This document shows, piece by piece, positions 1 through 5,578 of a stretch of DNA of 5,959 bases. Under the pieces are notes generated by a model. It made no database searches. It had not been told where the DNA came from and saw only the letters and a list, made by a program, of their open reading frames with translations. The position numbers were made by a program, and so were the translations under genes. Positions within the stretch are counted from its first letter, which is position 1; each line of letters starts with the position of its first letter. The DNA is from an uncultured Candidatus Poseidoniales archaeon (GTDB taxonomy: Archaea > Thermoplasmatota > Poseidoniia > Poseidoniales > Thalassarchaeaceae): contig CATMIM010000085.1 in NCBI GenBank assembly GCA_950068635.1, positions 1 through 5,959 on the forward strand, in the 5' to 3' direction.

Positions 1-711
1 GATCGACGTGTCACAGAACGGGCCGAGCGGACCCTGGTTCCCGGTGTTGATGCAGAACACGTACACGGTGCCGTGCAGCAGGGGTCCGTCGAAGCCAGGC
101 CCGGGGGGAACGGAGGCGATCGACTGGTGATCCTGAGGCGTGTAGACGCCGGATCCCGGGTAAGGGATGCTCCACGATTCCCCCTCATCTTCGGAATACT
201 CAACGAACATCACCGCCAGCGCATGCATGTCGAATTTCACCAGCCGGTCGGTCCACGGATCGACGTAGAGATAGGGGTCGTTCGAGTTGACTATCTGCCC
301 CGAAGTCAGCCCCGGATACGGTCCCACGTCCTCCCAAGTCAACCCCTGGTCCTGTGACCTGATGACGTGCGTCCCCCGCCCTAGACCGCCCCAATTCGTC
401 ACGAAGAGAGTGCCCGCCGAGTTCACTCCGATGGTCGGCTCGAAGGTGGTCGCCCCGATTCCGAAATAGGTGCCCAGAGACCAGATGGGCGTGGCATTGA
501 CCGACAGGTTGAGTTCACTGACTGAGAAGTCGAGCGCATCGGTCCAGTTGCCGAAGTGATACCACGTCGTGTTGGCGATCGGCTCATCGAAGTCGAATGG
601 GCTGGGCAGGGGTGAGGGTGGAGGCTCGTCCTTATCCCACAGGCAGCCGGTCATTGCCGGGAGCAGCATCGCCACCAGCATGGCCAACGCGAACAGTTCC
701 CGCTGACGCAT
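1..711 (-). CDS. Asp-box (BNR/sialidase-like) beta-propeller lipoprotein, partial (C-terminus beyond window)
   Basis: This frame reads from an ATG at 711-709 without a stop to the window's left edge, giving 237 residues of an incomplete protein. Residues 1-22 form a lipoprotein signal peptide: a basic start (MRQRE), a hydrophobic stretch, then a lipobox-like MTGC with the modifiable cysteine at 23. A proline- and acid-rich linker (about 26-41) follows, typical of a surface-tethered protein. Two Asp-box motifs are visible: SQDQGLTW (119-126), a perfect S-x-D-x-G-x-T-W, and SEDEGESW (173-180). Between and after them are NDPYLYVDP (about 144-152) and DHQS (194-197), patterns I associate with sialidase-fold propeller proteins. 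The protein probably sits on the outer face of the membrane and may bind or hydrolyse glycans, but no catalytic residues can be assigned, so enzymatic activity is unproven. The frame has a TGA 8 codons before the ATG and no other upstream start. No ribosome-binding site is visible, because a GC hairpin fills that position. Confidence 0.85.
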   Translation of the reverse strand, partial: MRQRELFALAMLVAMLLPAMTGCLWDKDEPPPSPLPSPFDFDEPIANTTWYHFGNWTDALDFSVSELNLSVNATPIWSLGTYFGIGATTFEPTIGVNSAGTLFVTNWGGLGRGTHVIRSQDQGLTWEDVGPYPGLTSGQIVNSNDPYLYVDPWTDRLVKFDMHALAVMFVEYSEDEGESWSIPYPGSGVYTPQDHQSIASVPPGPGFDGPLLHGTVYVFCINTGNQGPLGPFCDTSI

Positions 712-730
712 GGGCCGCCGAAGGCGGCCC
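712..730 (-). promoter_or_regulatory. Perfect GC hairpin abutting the lipoprotein start codon
   Basis: On the minus strand GGGCCGCC, loop TTC, GGCGGCCC form an 8-bp, all-G/C stem with a three-base loop. Its last base is immediately followed by the ATG of the lipoprotein gene. It lies 37 bases beyond the flotillin stop. It could be the stem of a terminator for the flotillin unit, although no T-run follows, or a structure that hides the lipoprotein's translation start. The inverted repeat is seen directly; either role is inference. Confidence 0.6.
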
Positions 731-766
731 GGCCTTCAACCGTTCCGCGGCATTGGTGCCGAGTCG

Positions 767-2176
767 TCAGGCCCCTGAGTCGTCATCGTCGGTCATGCTG
801 CCGAGGTATTCGGGCAGGTCGACTCCGGCGTTGGCGGCGATGTCGTGCAGCGGCGGCAGACTGCGCACCAGACTGCTGACGAAGTTCGCTGTCGATCCCT
901 CGCCATCGGCACCGCCGGAATCCCAGACGGTGATCTTGTCGATCTTCAGGTTCTTGATGGCCTCGACCTGCGCCTGGACCATGCCCTCGATCTTCTCGAC
1001 CATCAGCAGGGTGGCGGCTGCCTTGGGGTCCCCGCCTGCGCTGGTCACCAACTTGGCATAACCTGCAGCCTTCGCTTCGAGCACTTTCTGTTGACCTTCT
1101 GCTTCTGCTTCGTAGAGGGCGAGGATCGCGTCGGCCTCACCACGGGCGACGCGCCGCTGGCGCTCGGCCTCGGCCTCGGCAGCGATCTCAATCTGCTTCT
1201 TGTGAATCTCCTCGCGTACGATGTCCTCGGCCTTCAGACGCTCCTGTTCGAGCAGGTACTGCGCCTTCTGGACCTCCATCTCAGCGGTCCTCCTGGCGAC
1301 CTCTGAGCGGCGCATGGCCTCCGCCTCCTTCTCGGCGAGCGTGGCGTTGTAGTCGGCGATGTTCGCCGCGGCGAGGTTCTCACCTTCGACGGCGATCGCT
1401 TCCTGCCCCTTGACGTGCACACGCTGGTCTCGCTCAGCGTCCTTCTTGCCCTTCGTGGCCTCGGCGACGTTCATGGCGACGCGCACGTCCTTCTCCTTGT
1501 CAGCCTCGGCCTTGCCCACCGCACCATGCTTCTCGGCTTCGGCGACATCGACGATAGCCGCGTTCACGGCGGTGGAGGCTGCCTTCTTGCCGATGCTCTC
1601 GATGTAGTCCGACTCATCGTGGATGTCGGTCACGTTCACGTTGATGAGATGCAGGCCGATCTTGAACAGTTCGTGGTCGACGTTCTTGACGATCGCCTCG
1701 AGGAACAGTTCGCGGTCCTGGTTGATCTGCTCGATGGTCAGGGTAGCGACCGTCAGACGCAGTTGACCGAAGATGATCTCCTTCGCCATATCCTCGATCT
1801 GGGTAGGTGTCTGATGCAGCAGCCGCTCTGCCGCGAGCTGCATAATCTTCGGGTCTGTGCTGACACCGATGGTGAACGTTGACGGGACGTTGATGCGGAT
1901 GTTCTGGTACGACAGCGCGTTGGTGAGGTTGATGTTGATGGTCATCGGCTTGAGGTCCAGGAACGCGTAGTTCTGGATCAGTGGATAGATCAGCGCACCA
2001 CCACCGTGCAGACATTTCGCAGCCCTCCCTTTCATGCCCGGACCAGCGCCGAAGATGACCAGGATCTTGTCCGAGGGGCAGCGCTTGTAGCGCGACGCCA
2101 GGAACATAAGTGTCAGTACGAAGATCGCGATGAACGCTAGGAACACCACAGTCCATGCAAATCCGTCAGCAGCCAT
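767..2176 (-). CDS. floT: Flotillin (SPFH/band 7 membrane scaffold protein)
   Basis: This is a 469-residue flotillin, full length for the family. Flotillins oligomerise on the inner face of the cytoplasmic membrane and organise functional membrane microdomains. An N-terminal membrane segment (about 7-27) is followed by RYKRCPSDKILVIFG (29-43), the usual entry to the SPFH domain, which runs to about residue 205 and includes LTNALSYQNIRINVPS (84-99) and LINVNVTDIHDES (177-189). Residues about 205-375 are a long coiled coil rich in Glu-Ala repeats with flotillin signatures such as AEAEAERQRR (333-342) and GEADAI (346-351). The C-terminus keeps QVEAIKNLKIDKITVWDSGG (403-422) and a conserved-looking tail, SLPPLHDIAANAGVDLPEYLG (439-459), ending in an acidic DDDD stretch. 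The ATG is preceded by GGAGG with 8 bases of spacing. The NfeD gene ends 15 bases upstream, so the two are almost certainly cotranscribed. Family assignment is very secure; the symbol follows the Bacillus naming. Confidence 0.96.
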   Translation of the reverse strand: MAADGFAWTVVFLAFIAIFVLTLMFLASRYKRCPSDKILVIFGAGPGMKGRAAKCLHGGGALIYPLIQNYAFLDLKPMTININLTNALSYQNIRINVPSTFTIGVSTDPKIMQLAAERLLHQTPTQIEDMAKEIIFGQLRLTVATLTIEQINQDRELFLEAIVKNVDHELFKIGLHLINVNVTDIHDESDYIESIGKKAASTAVNAAIVDVAEAEKHGAVGKAEADKEKDVRVAMNVAEATKGKKDAERDQRVHVKGQEAIAVEGENLAAANIADYNATLAEKEAEAMRRSEVARRTAEMEVQKAQYLLEQERLKAEDIVREEIHKKQIEIAAEAEAERQRRVARGEADAILALYEAEAEGQQKVLEAKAAGYAKLVTSAGGDPKAAATLLMVEKIEGMVQAQVEAIKNLKIDKITVWDSGGADGEGSTANFVSSLVRSLPPLHDIAANAGVDLPEYLGSMTDDDDSGA

Positions 2177-2183
2177 TTCTCAT

Positions 2184-2189
2184 TCCTCC
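2184..2189 (-). promoter_or_regulatory. Shine-Dalgarno site of the flotillin gene
   Basis: Minus-strand GGAGGA lies 7-8 bases before the flotillin ATG, inside the 15-base gap after the NfeD stop. It fixes the start at 2176 and shows that the downstream gene of this pair is translated from its own strong site. Confidence 0.8.
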
Positions 2190-2191
2190 GA

Positions 2192-2803
2192 TCATTCCTC
2201 TTCCTGTGTTTCAGTTCTCTCGACACCCTTTACCTCAAGAGTATCACCGCCGCGTATCCCAACGACCTCGATGAAATCTCCAGTAGCGTACTGGTTTCCA
2301 TCTGCGGACACGGCCGCCCGGGTCTGCAGTTTGCCCTGGAAGGTGACCTGCACCTGCCCGACACCATCCGCCGGAACGCGCGAGTAGACCGAACCTGTGG
2401 CCCCGATGGCGTTCTCGATGTCGACGTTGCCGTGCGTCTCGAGTTGCTTGAAGCCCTCGAACATCTTGCCGACCAGATAGAGGGAGATGCCGCCTGCGAC
2501 GATGCCGCCGATGGCCGCGAATGTCTCCTCCTGACCGGAGTTCATCAACGCGTATCCGACCAGCCCGAACATCATGAAGAAGGCCATGATGCCTTGGAAT
2601 GTGAGCGCCTTGAAAGCGAGGTCGGAATCACCGATGTCGATTTCGAAAACGCCTTCGAGAACATCACCGGCGACGCCCCCGATCATCGTGAGCAGGAACC
2701 AGACGAAGAACAGGGTGCTCCCGATGATGGCAGACATCAGGAAAACCAGTTCGAGACCGCTGGTATCCGCCACGAATGAGAAGAAATCCAATGGTGAAAC
2801 CAT
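2192..2803 (-). CDS. nfeD: NfeD-family membrane protein with C-terminal OB fold, flotillin partner
   Basis: This gene encodes 203 residues of the short NfeD class (NfeD2/YuaF-like, no ClpP-type protease domain), which is characteristically paired with flotillin. Three hydrophobic segments are seen at about 17-42, 66-86 and 94-113. A soluble C-terminal domain of about 130-197 follows, with the beta-barrel pattern of the NfeD OB fold: GATGSVYSRVPADG, then VQVTFQGK, then TGDFIEVVGIRGGDTLEVKGVE. The acidic tail ends in EEE. I place the start at the ATG 2803-2801, because AAAGG sits 8 bases upstream of it. The frame stays open for six more codons to a TTG at 2821, whose upstream purines lie too close to serve as a ribosome-binding site. 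The protein is expected to associate with flotillin-rich membrane patches. What the OB domain contacts is not shown by the sequence. Some distance upstream on the same strand lie two small membrane genes, possibly in one transcript. Confidence 0.9.
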   Translation of the reverse strand: MVSPLDFFSFVADTSGLELVFLMSAIIGSTLFFVWFLLTMIGGVAGDVLEGVFEIDIGDSDLAFKALTFQGIMAFFMMFGLVGYALMNSGQEETFAAIGGIVAGGISLYLVGKMFEGFKQLETHGNVDIENAIGATGSVYSRVPADGVGQVQVTFQGKLQTRAAVSADGNQYATGDFIEVVGIRGGDTLEVKGVERTETQEEE

Positions 2804-2811
2804 GCGACTCG

Positions 2812-2816
2812 CCTTT
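2812..2816 (-). promoter_or_regulatory. Shine-Dalgarno-like site deciding the NfeD start
   Basis: Minus-strand AAAGG (inside GGGAAAGGCGAG) lies 8 bases before the ATG at 2803. It supports that ATG over the in-frame TTG at 2821. Confidence 0.5.
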
Positions 2817-2882
2817 CCCAATTCCCTTGACGTTATCAGTAGTTCGCCGACCGCATGCCCTGATGAGGCCTCGATACCGCCG

Positions 2883-3125
2883 TCAGTCTTGTTCTAGGGA
2901 ACGCTTAGCGAACCATTGTTCGAGCAGCAGGATCGGACCGATCGAGAAGCCGGCGACTGAGGCGGACACCCATATCGGAGCGCCCAATGAGCGCACGAGA
3001 AGAAAGACGATCACGATACTGAAGAGGAAGAAGAAGCGCCGATACAGCGAGTAATAGCCGCCGAGCAGGTGGTCGACTGAGACGAACTGTCTGCCGGAGC
3101 CGTCGTCAGGCTCAGCAGTGGACAG
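2883..3125 (-). CDS. Small two-helix membrane protein, unusual start (CTG?) or broken gene
   Basis: This frame encodes about 80 residues of convincing membrane-protein sequence. A polar N-terminus (STAEPDDGSGRQ, about 2-13) is followed by GGYYSLYRR and a hydrophobic helix (about 31-46), a short turn (RSLGAP), a second helix (about 51-69), and a basic end (WFAKRSLEQD). The layout, with basic residues flanking both helices, argues that it is real. No ATG, GTG or TTG exists in frame between the preceding stop (3138-3140) and the first helix. The best candidate start is CTG at 3125-3123, five bases after a GAGGGGGGG run that could act as ribosome-binding site. The preceding gene ends in this same frame, so the alternatives are stop readthrough, a former single gene broken by TGA, or a sequencing error. 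No family is recognised. About 80 bases separate it from the NfeD gene downstream, so it may belong to the flotillin transcript. Confidence 0.55.
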   Translation of the reverse strand: MSTAEPDDGSGRQFVSVDHLLGGYYSLYRRFFFLFSIVIVFLLVRSLGAPIWVSASVAGFSIGPILLLEQWFAKRSLEQD

Positions 3126-3130
3126 TAGAG

Positions 3131-3139
3131 CCCCCCCTC
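3131..3139 (-). promoter_or_regulatory. G-run serving as possible ribosome-binding site at the small membrane gene junction
   Basis: Minus-strand GAGGGGGGG overlaps the TGA of the upstream gene and ends five bases before a CTG codon. It resembles a Shine-Dalgarno site placed for translational coupling. It is also a seven-base homopolymer where reading or copying errors are common. Confidence 0.35.
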
Positions 3140-3494
3140 AGACGAACTTCGAACTGAAGACCAGCCCGGCGAACCAGAGCAATACGAGGAGGCGCATCCA
3201 GTTGCGACTTGCCTCAGGGGGATGGTACTCAGCGAGATTCCCCTCCTCGTTGCGGTAGATAATCGAACCCTCGTCCTGATTGTATCGCCCATCGAAAGTG
3301 CTGAAGTCATCATTCTTGACCTTCGAGACGAAGGAGTAGAGCGAGAGCAGCAGGAATCCCCCCCCCGAGCCCCCCATCAGCATCATCAGCACATCGTATG
3401 TTGGATCCATGGCGAACGCGACTAGGAACAACTGCGACAATCCCAGAAGCATCCAGAACTGGCCGGCGTGGTGCTTGTCTGTTCCGAACAACAT
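3138..3494 (-). CDS. Small three-helix membrane protein of unknown function
   Basis: This gene encodes 118 residues and matches no family I recognise. Two hydrophobic segments (about 13-29 and 34-56) are separated by a short DPTYD turn. A polar loop of about 57-97, rich in Asp, Asn, Glu and Tyr (FSTFDGRYNQDEGSIIYRNEEG), follows, and then a final helix (about 99-114). The tract MGGSGGG (40-46) in the second helix is encoded by runs of six and nine G's, prone to slippage. The start is ATG 3494, preceded by a TGA three codons upstream in frame. GGTGA six bases before the ATG fits the 3' end of 16S rRNA. The stop is immediately followed by another membrane-protein frame in the same phase. The gene lies on the same strand as, and upstream of, the NfeD-flotillin pair, hence a possible link to membrane organisation, which is inference only. 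Confidence 0.8.
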   Translation of the reverse strand: MLFGTDKHHAGQFWMLLGLSQLFLVAFAMDPTYDVLMMLMGGSGGGFLLLSLYSFVSKVKNDDFSTFDGRYNQDEGSIIYRNEEGNLAEYHPPEASRNWMRLLVLLWFAGLVFSSKFV

Positions 3495-3500
3495 GGCCGC

Positions 3501-3505
3501 TCACC
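3501..3505 (-). promoter_or_regulatory. Shine-Dalgarno site of the 118-residue membrane protein gene
   Basis: Minus-strand GGTGA lies six bases before the ATG at 3494. It pairs with the UCACC of the 16S rRNA tail and supports this start. Confidence 0.5.
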
Positions 3506-3572
3506 ATTGCCTGTGGTCCTGCCCTATGAAGAGGTTTCACCCGGACACTCAAGAATCATCCGGTCGTCAATC

Positions 3573-4031
3573 TCATTCCCTGTCAGGGAACTTGTCCGGT
3601 TTGGCGGCGAAGATCGCCCACGTCCCGGTTGCTGAGGCGAGTAGCGTCCCCTTCTGGTCGACGACCTCTCCGGCGAGATGTGCCACCCCTTTGCCTCTCC
3701 TCACGACCCTTCCATGTGCTGTGAGTTCATCCCCCACCTGCCCCGCTTCGAGGAACGAAACGGACAGTTGGGCCGTGGCGCACCAGGTCTCGATGCGCAA
3801 CGTGGACACGAGCGCACCTCCCAGCGCCGTGTCGAGCATCGTCGTGAACAGCGCGCCGTGGGCGACTCCGCCCTTGTTGACGTGCTCCGCGGTGACGGTG
3901 CAGAGGATGGTCGCCTTGCCGCCGCCGAATTCGCCGTAGCGGATGCCCAGAGCCTTGCAGACGCCCGATTCCTCAGGTCGCTCGGAGAGGTGGAACTCGT
4001 CTTCCACGTGCGCGCGATGGGGTCTTTGCAT
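3573..4031 (-). CDS. PaaI-type hotdog-fold acyl-CoA thioesterase
   Basis: This is a 152-residue protein of the length expected for a single hotdog domain. PaaI-family enzymes hydrolyse acyl- or aryl-CoA thioesters in the cytoplasm and act as dimers or tetramers. The signature region is seen at 52-73: Asn52, the His58-Gly59 pair in GGVAHGALFTTMLDTALGG, and Asp67 on the central helix, in the place of the family's catalytic acid. The following strands fit the fold: TAQLSVSFLEAGQVGDELTAHGRVVRRGKGVAHLAGEVVDQ (about 87-126) and LLASATGTWAIF (130-141). Substrate cannot be deduced. I choose ATG 4031 because homology-like sequence begins soon after it. The frame stays open much farther upstream (to 4406), but that part is antisense to the plus-strand gene and reads as low-quality protein. 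No Shine-Dalgarno site precedes the start, so a leaderless transcript is plausible. It diverges from the plus-strand gene across 27 bases. Confidence 0.9.
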   Translation of the reverse strand: MQRPHRAHVEDEFHLSERPEESGVCKALGIRYGEFGGGKATILCTVTAEHVNKGGVAHGALFTTMLDTALGGALVSTLRIETWCATAQLSVSFLEAGQVGDELTAHGRVVRRGKGVAHLAGEVVDQKGTLLASATGTWAIFAAKPDKFPDRE

Positions 4032-4042
4032 AGGGTTATTGC
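4025..4042 (+). promoter_or_regulatory. Candidate AT-rich promoter element before the plus-strand gene
   Basis: TTTGCATA (4025-4032) is centred about 30 bases before the ATG at 4059, near where an archaeal TATA box would lie for a leaderless gene. The A/T-rich GTTATTG follows at 4036-4042. The match is weak and overlaps the thioesterase start, so this is only a candidate. Confidence 0.2.
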
Positions 4043-4058
4043 GCTCAATGCCCACCAG

Positions 4059-4787
4059 ATGACGATGGCAGAGAGAGCAGACGCTGACCTCCCACCGGCG
4101 CTCGAGTTCGCTCGCGCAGGTGCGCTCAGGCTGGCGCAGGTGAATCCGCGCGTCTGGATCGCCAGCGGCATCTCCATCCTGCTCGTGCTCGGAGGATGGG
4201 GTGGTTATGTGCTGATCAGCGGGATGCTGGCGCCCGATGAGGCGCCGCCACCGGACCTGCGTGGCACGTTCATGGTGCGCTTCGAGGAGGAGACTGCGAC
4301 TGTCTCCGAGAGGGCGTTCATCACCGACCAGACGACCCATTCGTTCGAGTATTCGATCAGCGCCATCGAAGGGTGGGCCATCGGCAAGGTGCAGGTTAGC
4401 GTCCACTTCTCAGAGACCGACGAGTCGGGGCTGGGATTCTGCGACGATGTCAGCGCACAACTGGAACTCGCTGGGGTGGACGGCGGTTCGCAGATCGGAG
4501 GACAGCATGAGGGCTCATCCAACTCCTGCAATGATGAACTGCCGCAGATCGTGCTCAACGCCGACGTGAACTCGGAGTACGATGGCCAGGATTACGCCGC
4601 CGAGAACGTACTCGTGGAGGAGATCGACGAACGCTGGCAGAACGGGGGCAAGGGCATCGGCACCTACGTCAACGACGTCACGGTTTCCATCAACACGTTC
4701 TACGATATCACCGAGTCCGGCGAAGAGGTCGAGGTGACCTGGACGGTGGTCAGCTACAGATGGATCGCCGAGAAAGCCACCGAATGA
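4059..4787 (+). CDS. Single-pass membrane-anchored protein with extracytoplasmic domain, unknown function
   Basis: This is the only plus-strand gene, 242 residues, and it is not recognised. A cytoplasmic head of about 31 residues precedes one strong membrane helix (about 32-55, WIASGISILLVLGGWGGYVL). A proline/acid linker (LAPDEAPPPD, 57-66) and an acidic domain of about 175 residues, probably outside the cell, follow. That domain is rich in alternating hydrophobic residues and looks mostly beta (KVQVSVHFSET, NDVTVSINTFYDITES, EEVEVTWTVVSYRW). It has only two cysteines, Cys128 and Cys157, which could form a disulfide. Starts at ATG 4059 or ATG 4065 are equally possible, as neither has a ribosome-binding site. 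Farther upstream the frame is open but runs antisense through the thioesterase. The gene ends 6 bases before the stop of the convergent methyltransferase. It could be a surface adhesin-like or sensory protein, but nothing fixes this. Confidence 0.82.
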   Translation: MTMAERADADLPPALEFARAGALRLAQVNPRVWIASGISILLVLGGWGGYVLISGMLAPDEAPPPDLRGTFMVRFEEETATVSERAFITDQTTHSFEYSISAIEGWAIGKVQVSVHFSETDESGLGFCDDVSAQLELAGVDGGSQIGGQHEGSSNSCNDELPQIVLNADVNSEYDGQDYAAENVLVEEIDERWQNGGKGIGTYVNDVTVSINTFYDITESGEEVEVTWTVVSYRWIAEKATE

Positions 4788-4793
4788 AACCGG

Positions 4794-5534
4794 CTACTCG
4801 GAACGGCGCTGGCGCAGGGCCTCGAGGGCGACGACCGCCAGCGGCGCCTGCAGATTGTACGAGGGGACGAACCCTGCCATCGGGATGTTGACGACATCGT
4901 CGCATTGCTCCAGTATCGCCTCGGGAACCCCGTCGTGCTCGCCGCCGACGATGAGCATGACATCACCGGTCAGGTCGACATCCCACGGCTCACGCTCGCC
5001 GACATCCTCGATCGCGATGGCGCGGAAGCCGCTCTCGCGCCACGCTGACACGCTTTCCGCCGCATCCTCCCACAACACCGGGATGAAGCGGTCGGCGCGC
5101 ATCGAGGTTCGGATGGCGGTCTTCCGCTCGACGCCGCTGATGTCCGTGTCGATGATCACGGCGGCGGCGCCGCTCACCTCGGCAGTGCGGATGGAATAGC
5201 CGATGTTCACCGCGTAGCGAGCGCCGGCGAGCAGCCAGACCAGCCCCCCGCGAGCGCACACCTCTTCCAAGGTGCCGTCAGCGGGGCGGCCGACCAGCGC
5301 GAGCACATCGGGAGTTCCCTCCTCCTTGGACATCCGCCACAGGTCGCTCTCGGAGCCTTGCTCGATACGCACTCCCATGTCGCGCGCTCGCGCGAGCAGT
5401 TCCTCCAAGCGGGCGAACTCGGCTCGTGGCTCACGCTCACGGCGCACTAACAGCAGGTTGACCTGCTCGCCGCCAGATTCCATCTTGTCCAGCGCAGAAG
5501 ACACCTCTTCCAGGCCGGCCCTCTGCAGCGACAT
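4794..5534 (-). CDS. SpoU/TrmH-family (SPOUT) RNA 2'-O-methyltransferase
   Basis: This is a 246-residue protein with the two-domain build of TrmH/RlmB enzymes, which transfer methyl from S-adenosylmethionine to a ribose 2'-OH in tRNA or rRNA. An N-terminal L30e-like substrate-binding domain (about 1-80) begins with GLEEVSSAL and contains LLLVRRERE. The SPOUT trefoil-knot domain follows. Motif 1 is NIGYSIRTAEVSGAAAVII (110-128), with Asn110 and the catalytic-type Arg116. Motif 2 is LIVGGEHDGVP (194-204), with Glu199. Motif 3 is NIPMAGFVPSYNLQAPLAVV (216-235), with Ser225 and Asn227, followed by ALRQRR. The usual motif 3 core, SLNVSVA, is here SYNLQAP, a departure that keeps Ser and Asn. The start at ATG 5534 is preferred over Met18 because GLEEVSSAL, before Met18, matches the family's usual N-terminus. 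A TGA lies seven codons upstream. The RNA target cannot be told. The upstream membrane gene ends 44 bases away on the same strand. Confidence 0.92.
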   Translation of the reverse strand: MSLQRAGLEEVSSALDKMESGGEQVNLLLVRREREPRAEFARLEELLARARDMGVRIEQGSESDLWRMSKEEGTPDVLALVGRPADGTLEEVCARGGLVWLLAGARYAVNIGYSIRTAEVSGAAAVIIDTDISGVERKTAIRTSMRADRFIPVLWEDAAESVSAWRESGFRAIAIEDVGEREPWDVDLTGDVMLIVGGEHDGVPEAILEQCDDVVNIPMAGFVPSYNLQAPLAVVALEALRQRRSE

Positions 5535-5578
5535 CGGCCATGGCTGGTGCGGTCACCCAATTGGGGATTCCGGCTCGC

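Noticed and set aside
845..1882. Long plus-strand open frames opposite flotillin
   Set aside because: They are complements of the biased Glu/Ala coiled-coil codons of flotillin, and none has a ribosome-binding site or sensible domain pattern.
2804..2882. Possible promoter between the small membrane genes and NfeD
   Set aside because: No TATA-like or -35/-10 pair stands out; only the Shine-Dalgarno-like AAAGG is convincing.
3011..3313. 100-residue Ser/Arg-rich frame crossing the junction of the two small membrane genes
   Set aside because: Its composition is that of a frame-shifted shadow. It has no hydrophobic helices, and both real frames beneath it encode plausible membrane proteins.
3495..3572. 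Possible terminator of the thioesterase or promoter of the 118-residue gene
   Set aside because: The gap shows no stable hairpin with T-run and no clear promoter box. Only GGTGA before the ATG is supported.
3678..4058. Upstream extension of the plus-strand anchored-protein frame, open from an ATG at 3678
   Set aside because: It runs antisense through the well-supported thioesterase, and its residues look like a shadow of that gene. A membrane protein with a short head starting at 4059 is far more natural.
4032..4406. Upstream extension of the thioesterase frame to an ATG at 4406
   Set aside because: The added 125 residues are rich in Arg, His and Pro, lie antisense to the plus-strand gene, and would make the protein almost twice the normal hotdog length.
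4788..4793. Possible bidirectional terminator between the convergent genes
   Set aside because: Only six bases separate the stop codons, and I saw no inverted repeat or T-run there.
5386..5397. Perfect 12-base palindrome GCTCGCGCGAGC
   Set aside because: It lies inside the methyltransferase coding region over Ala/Arg codons and is readily explained by high GC. No second copy was seen.
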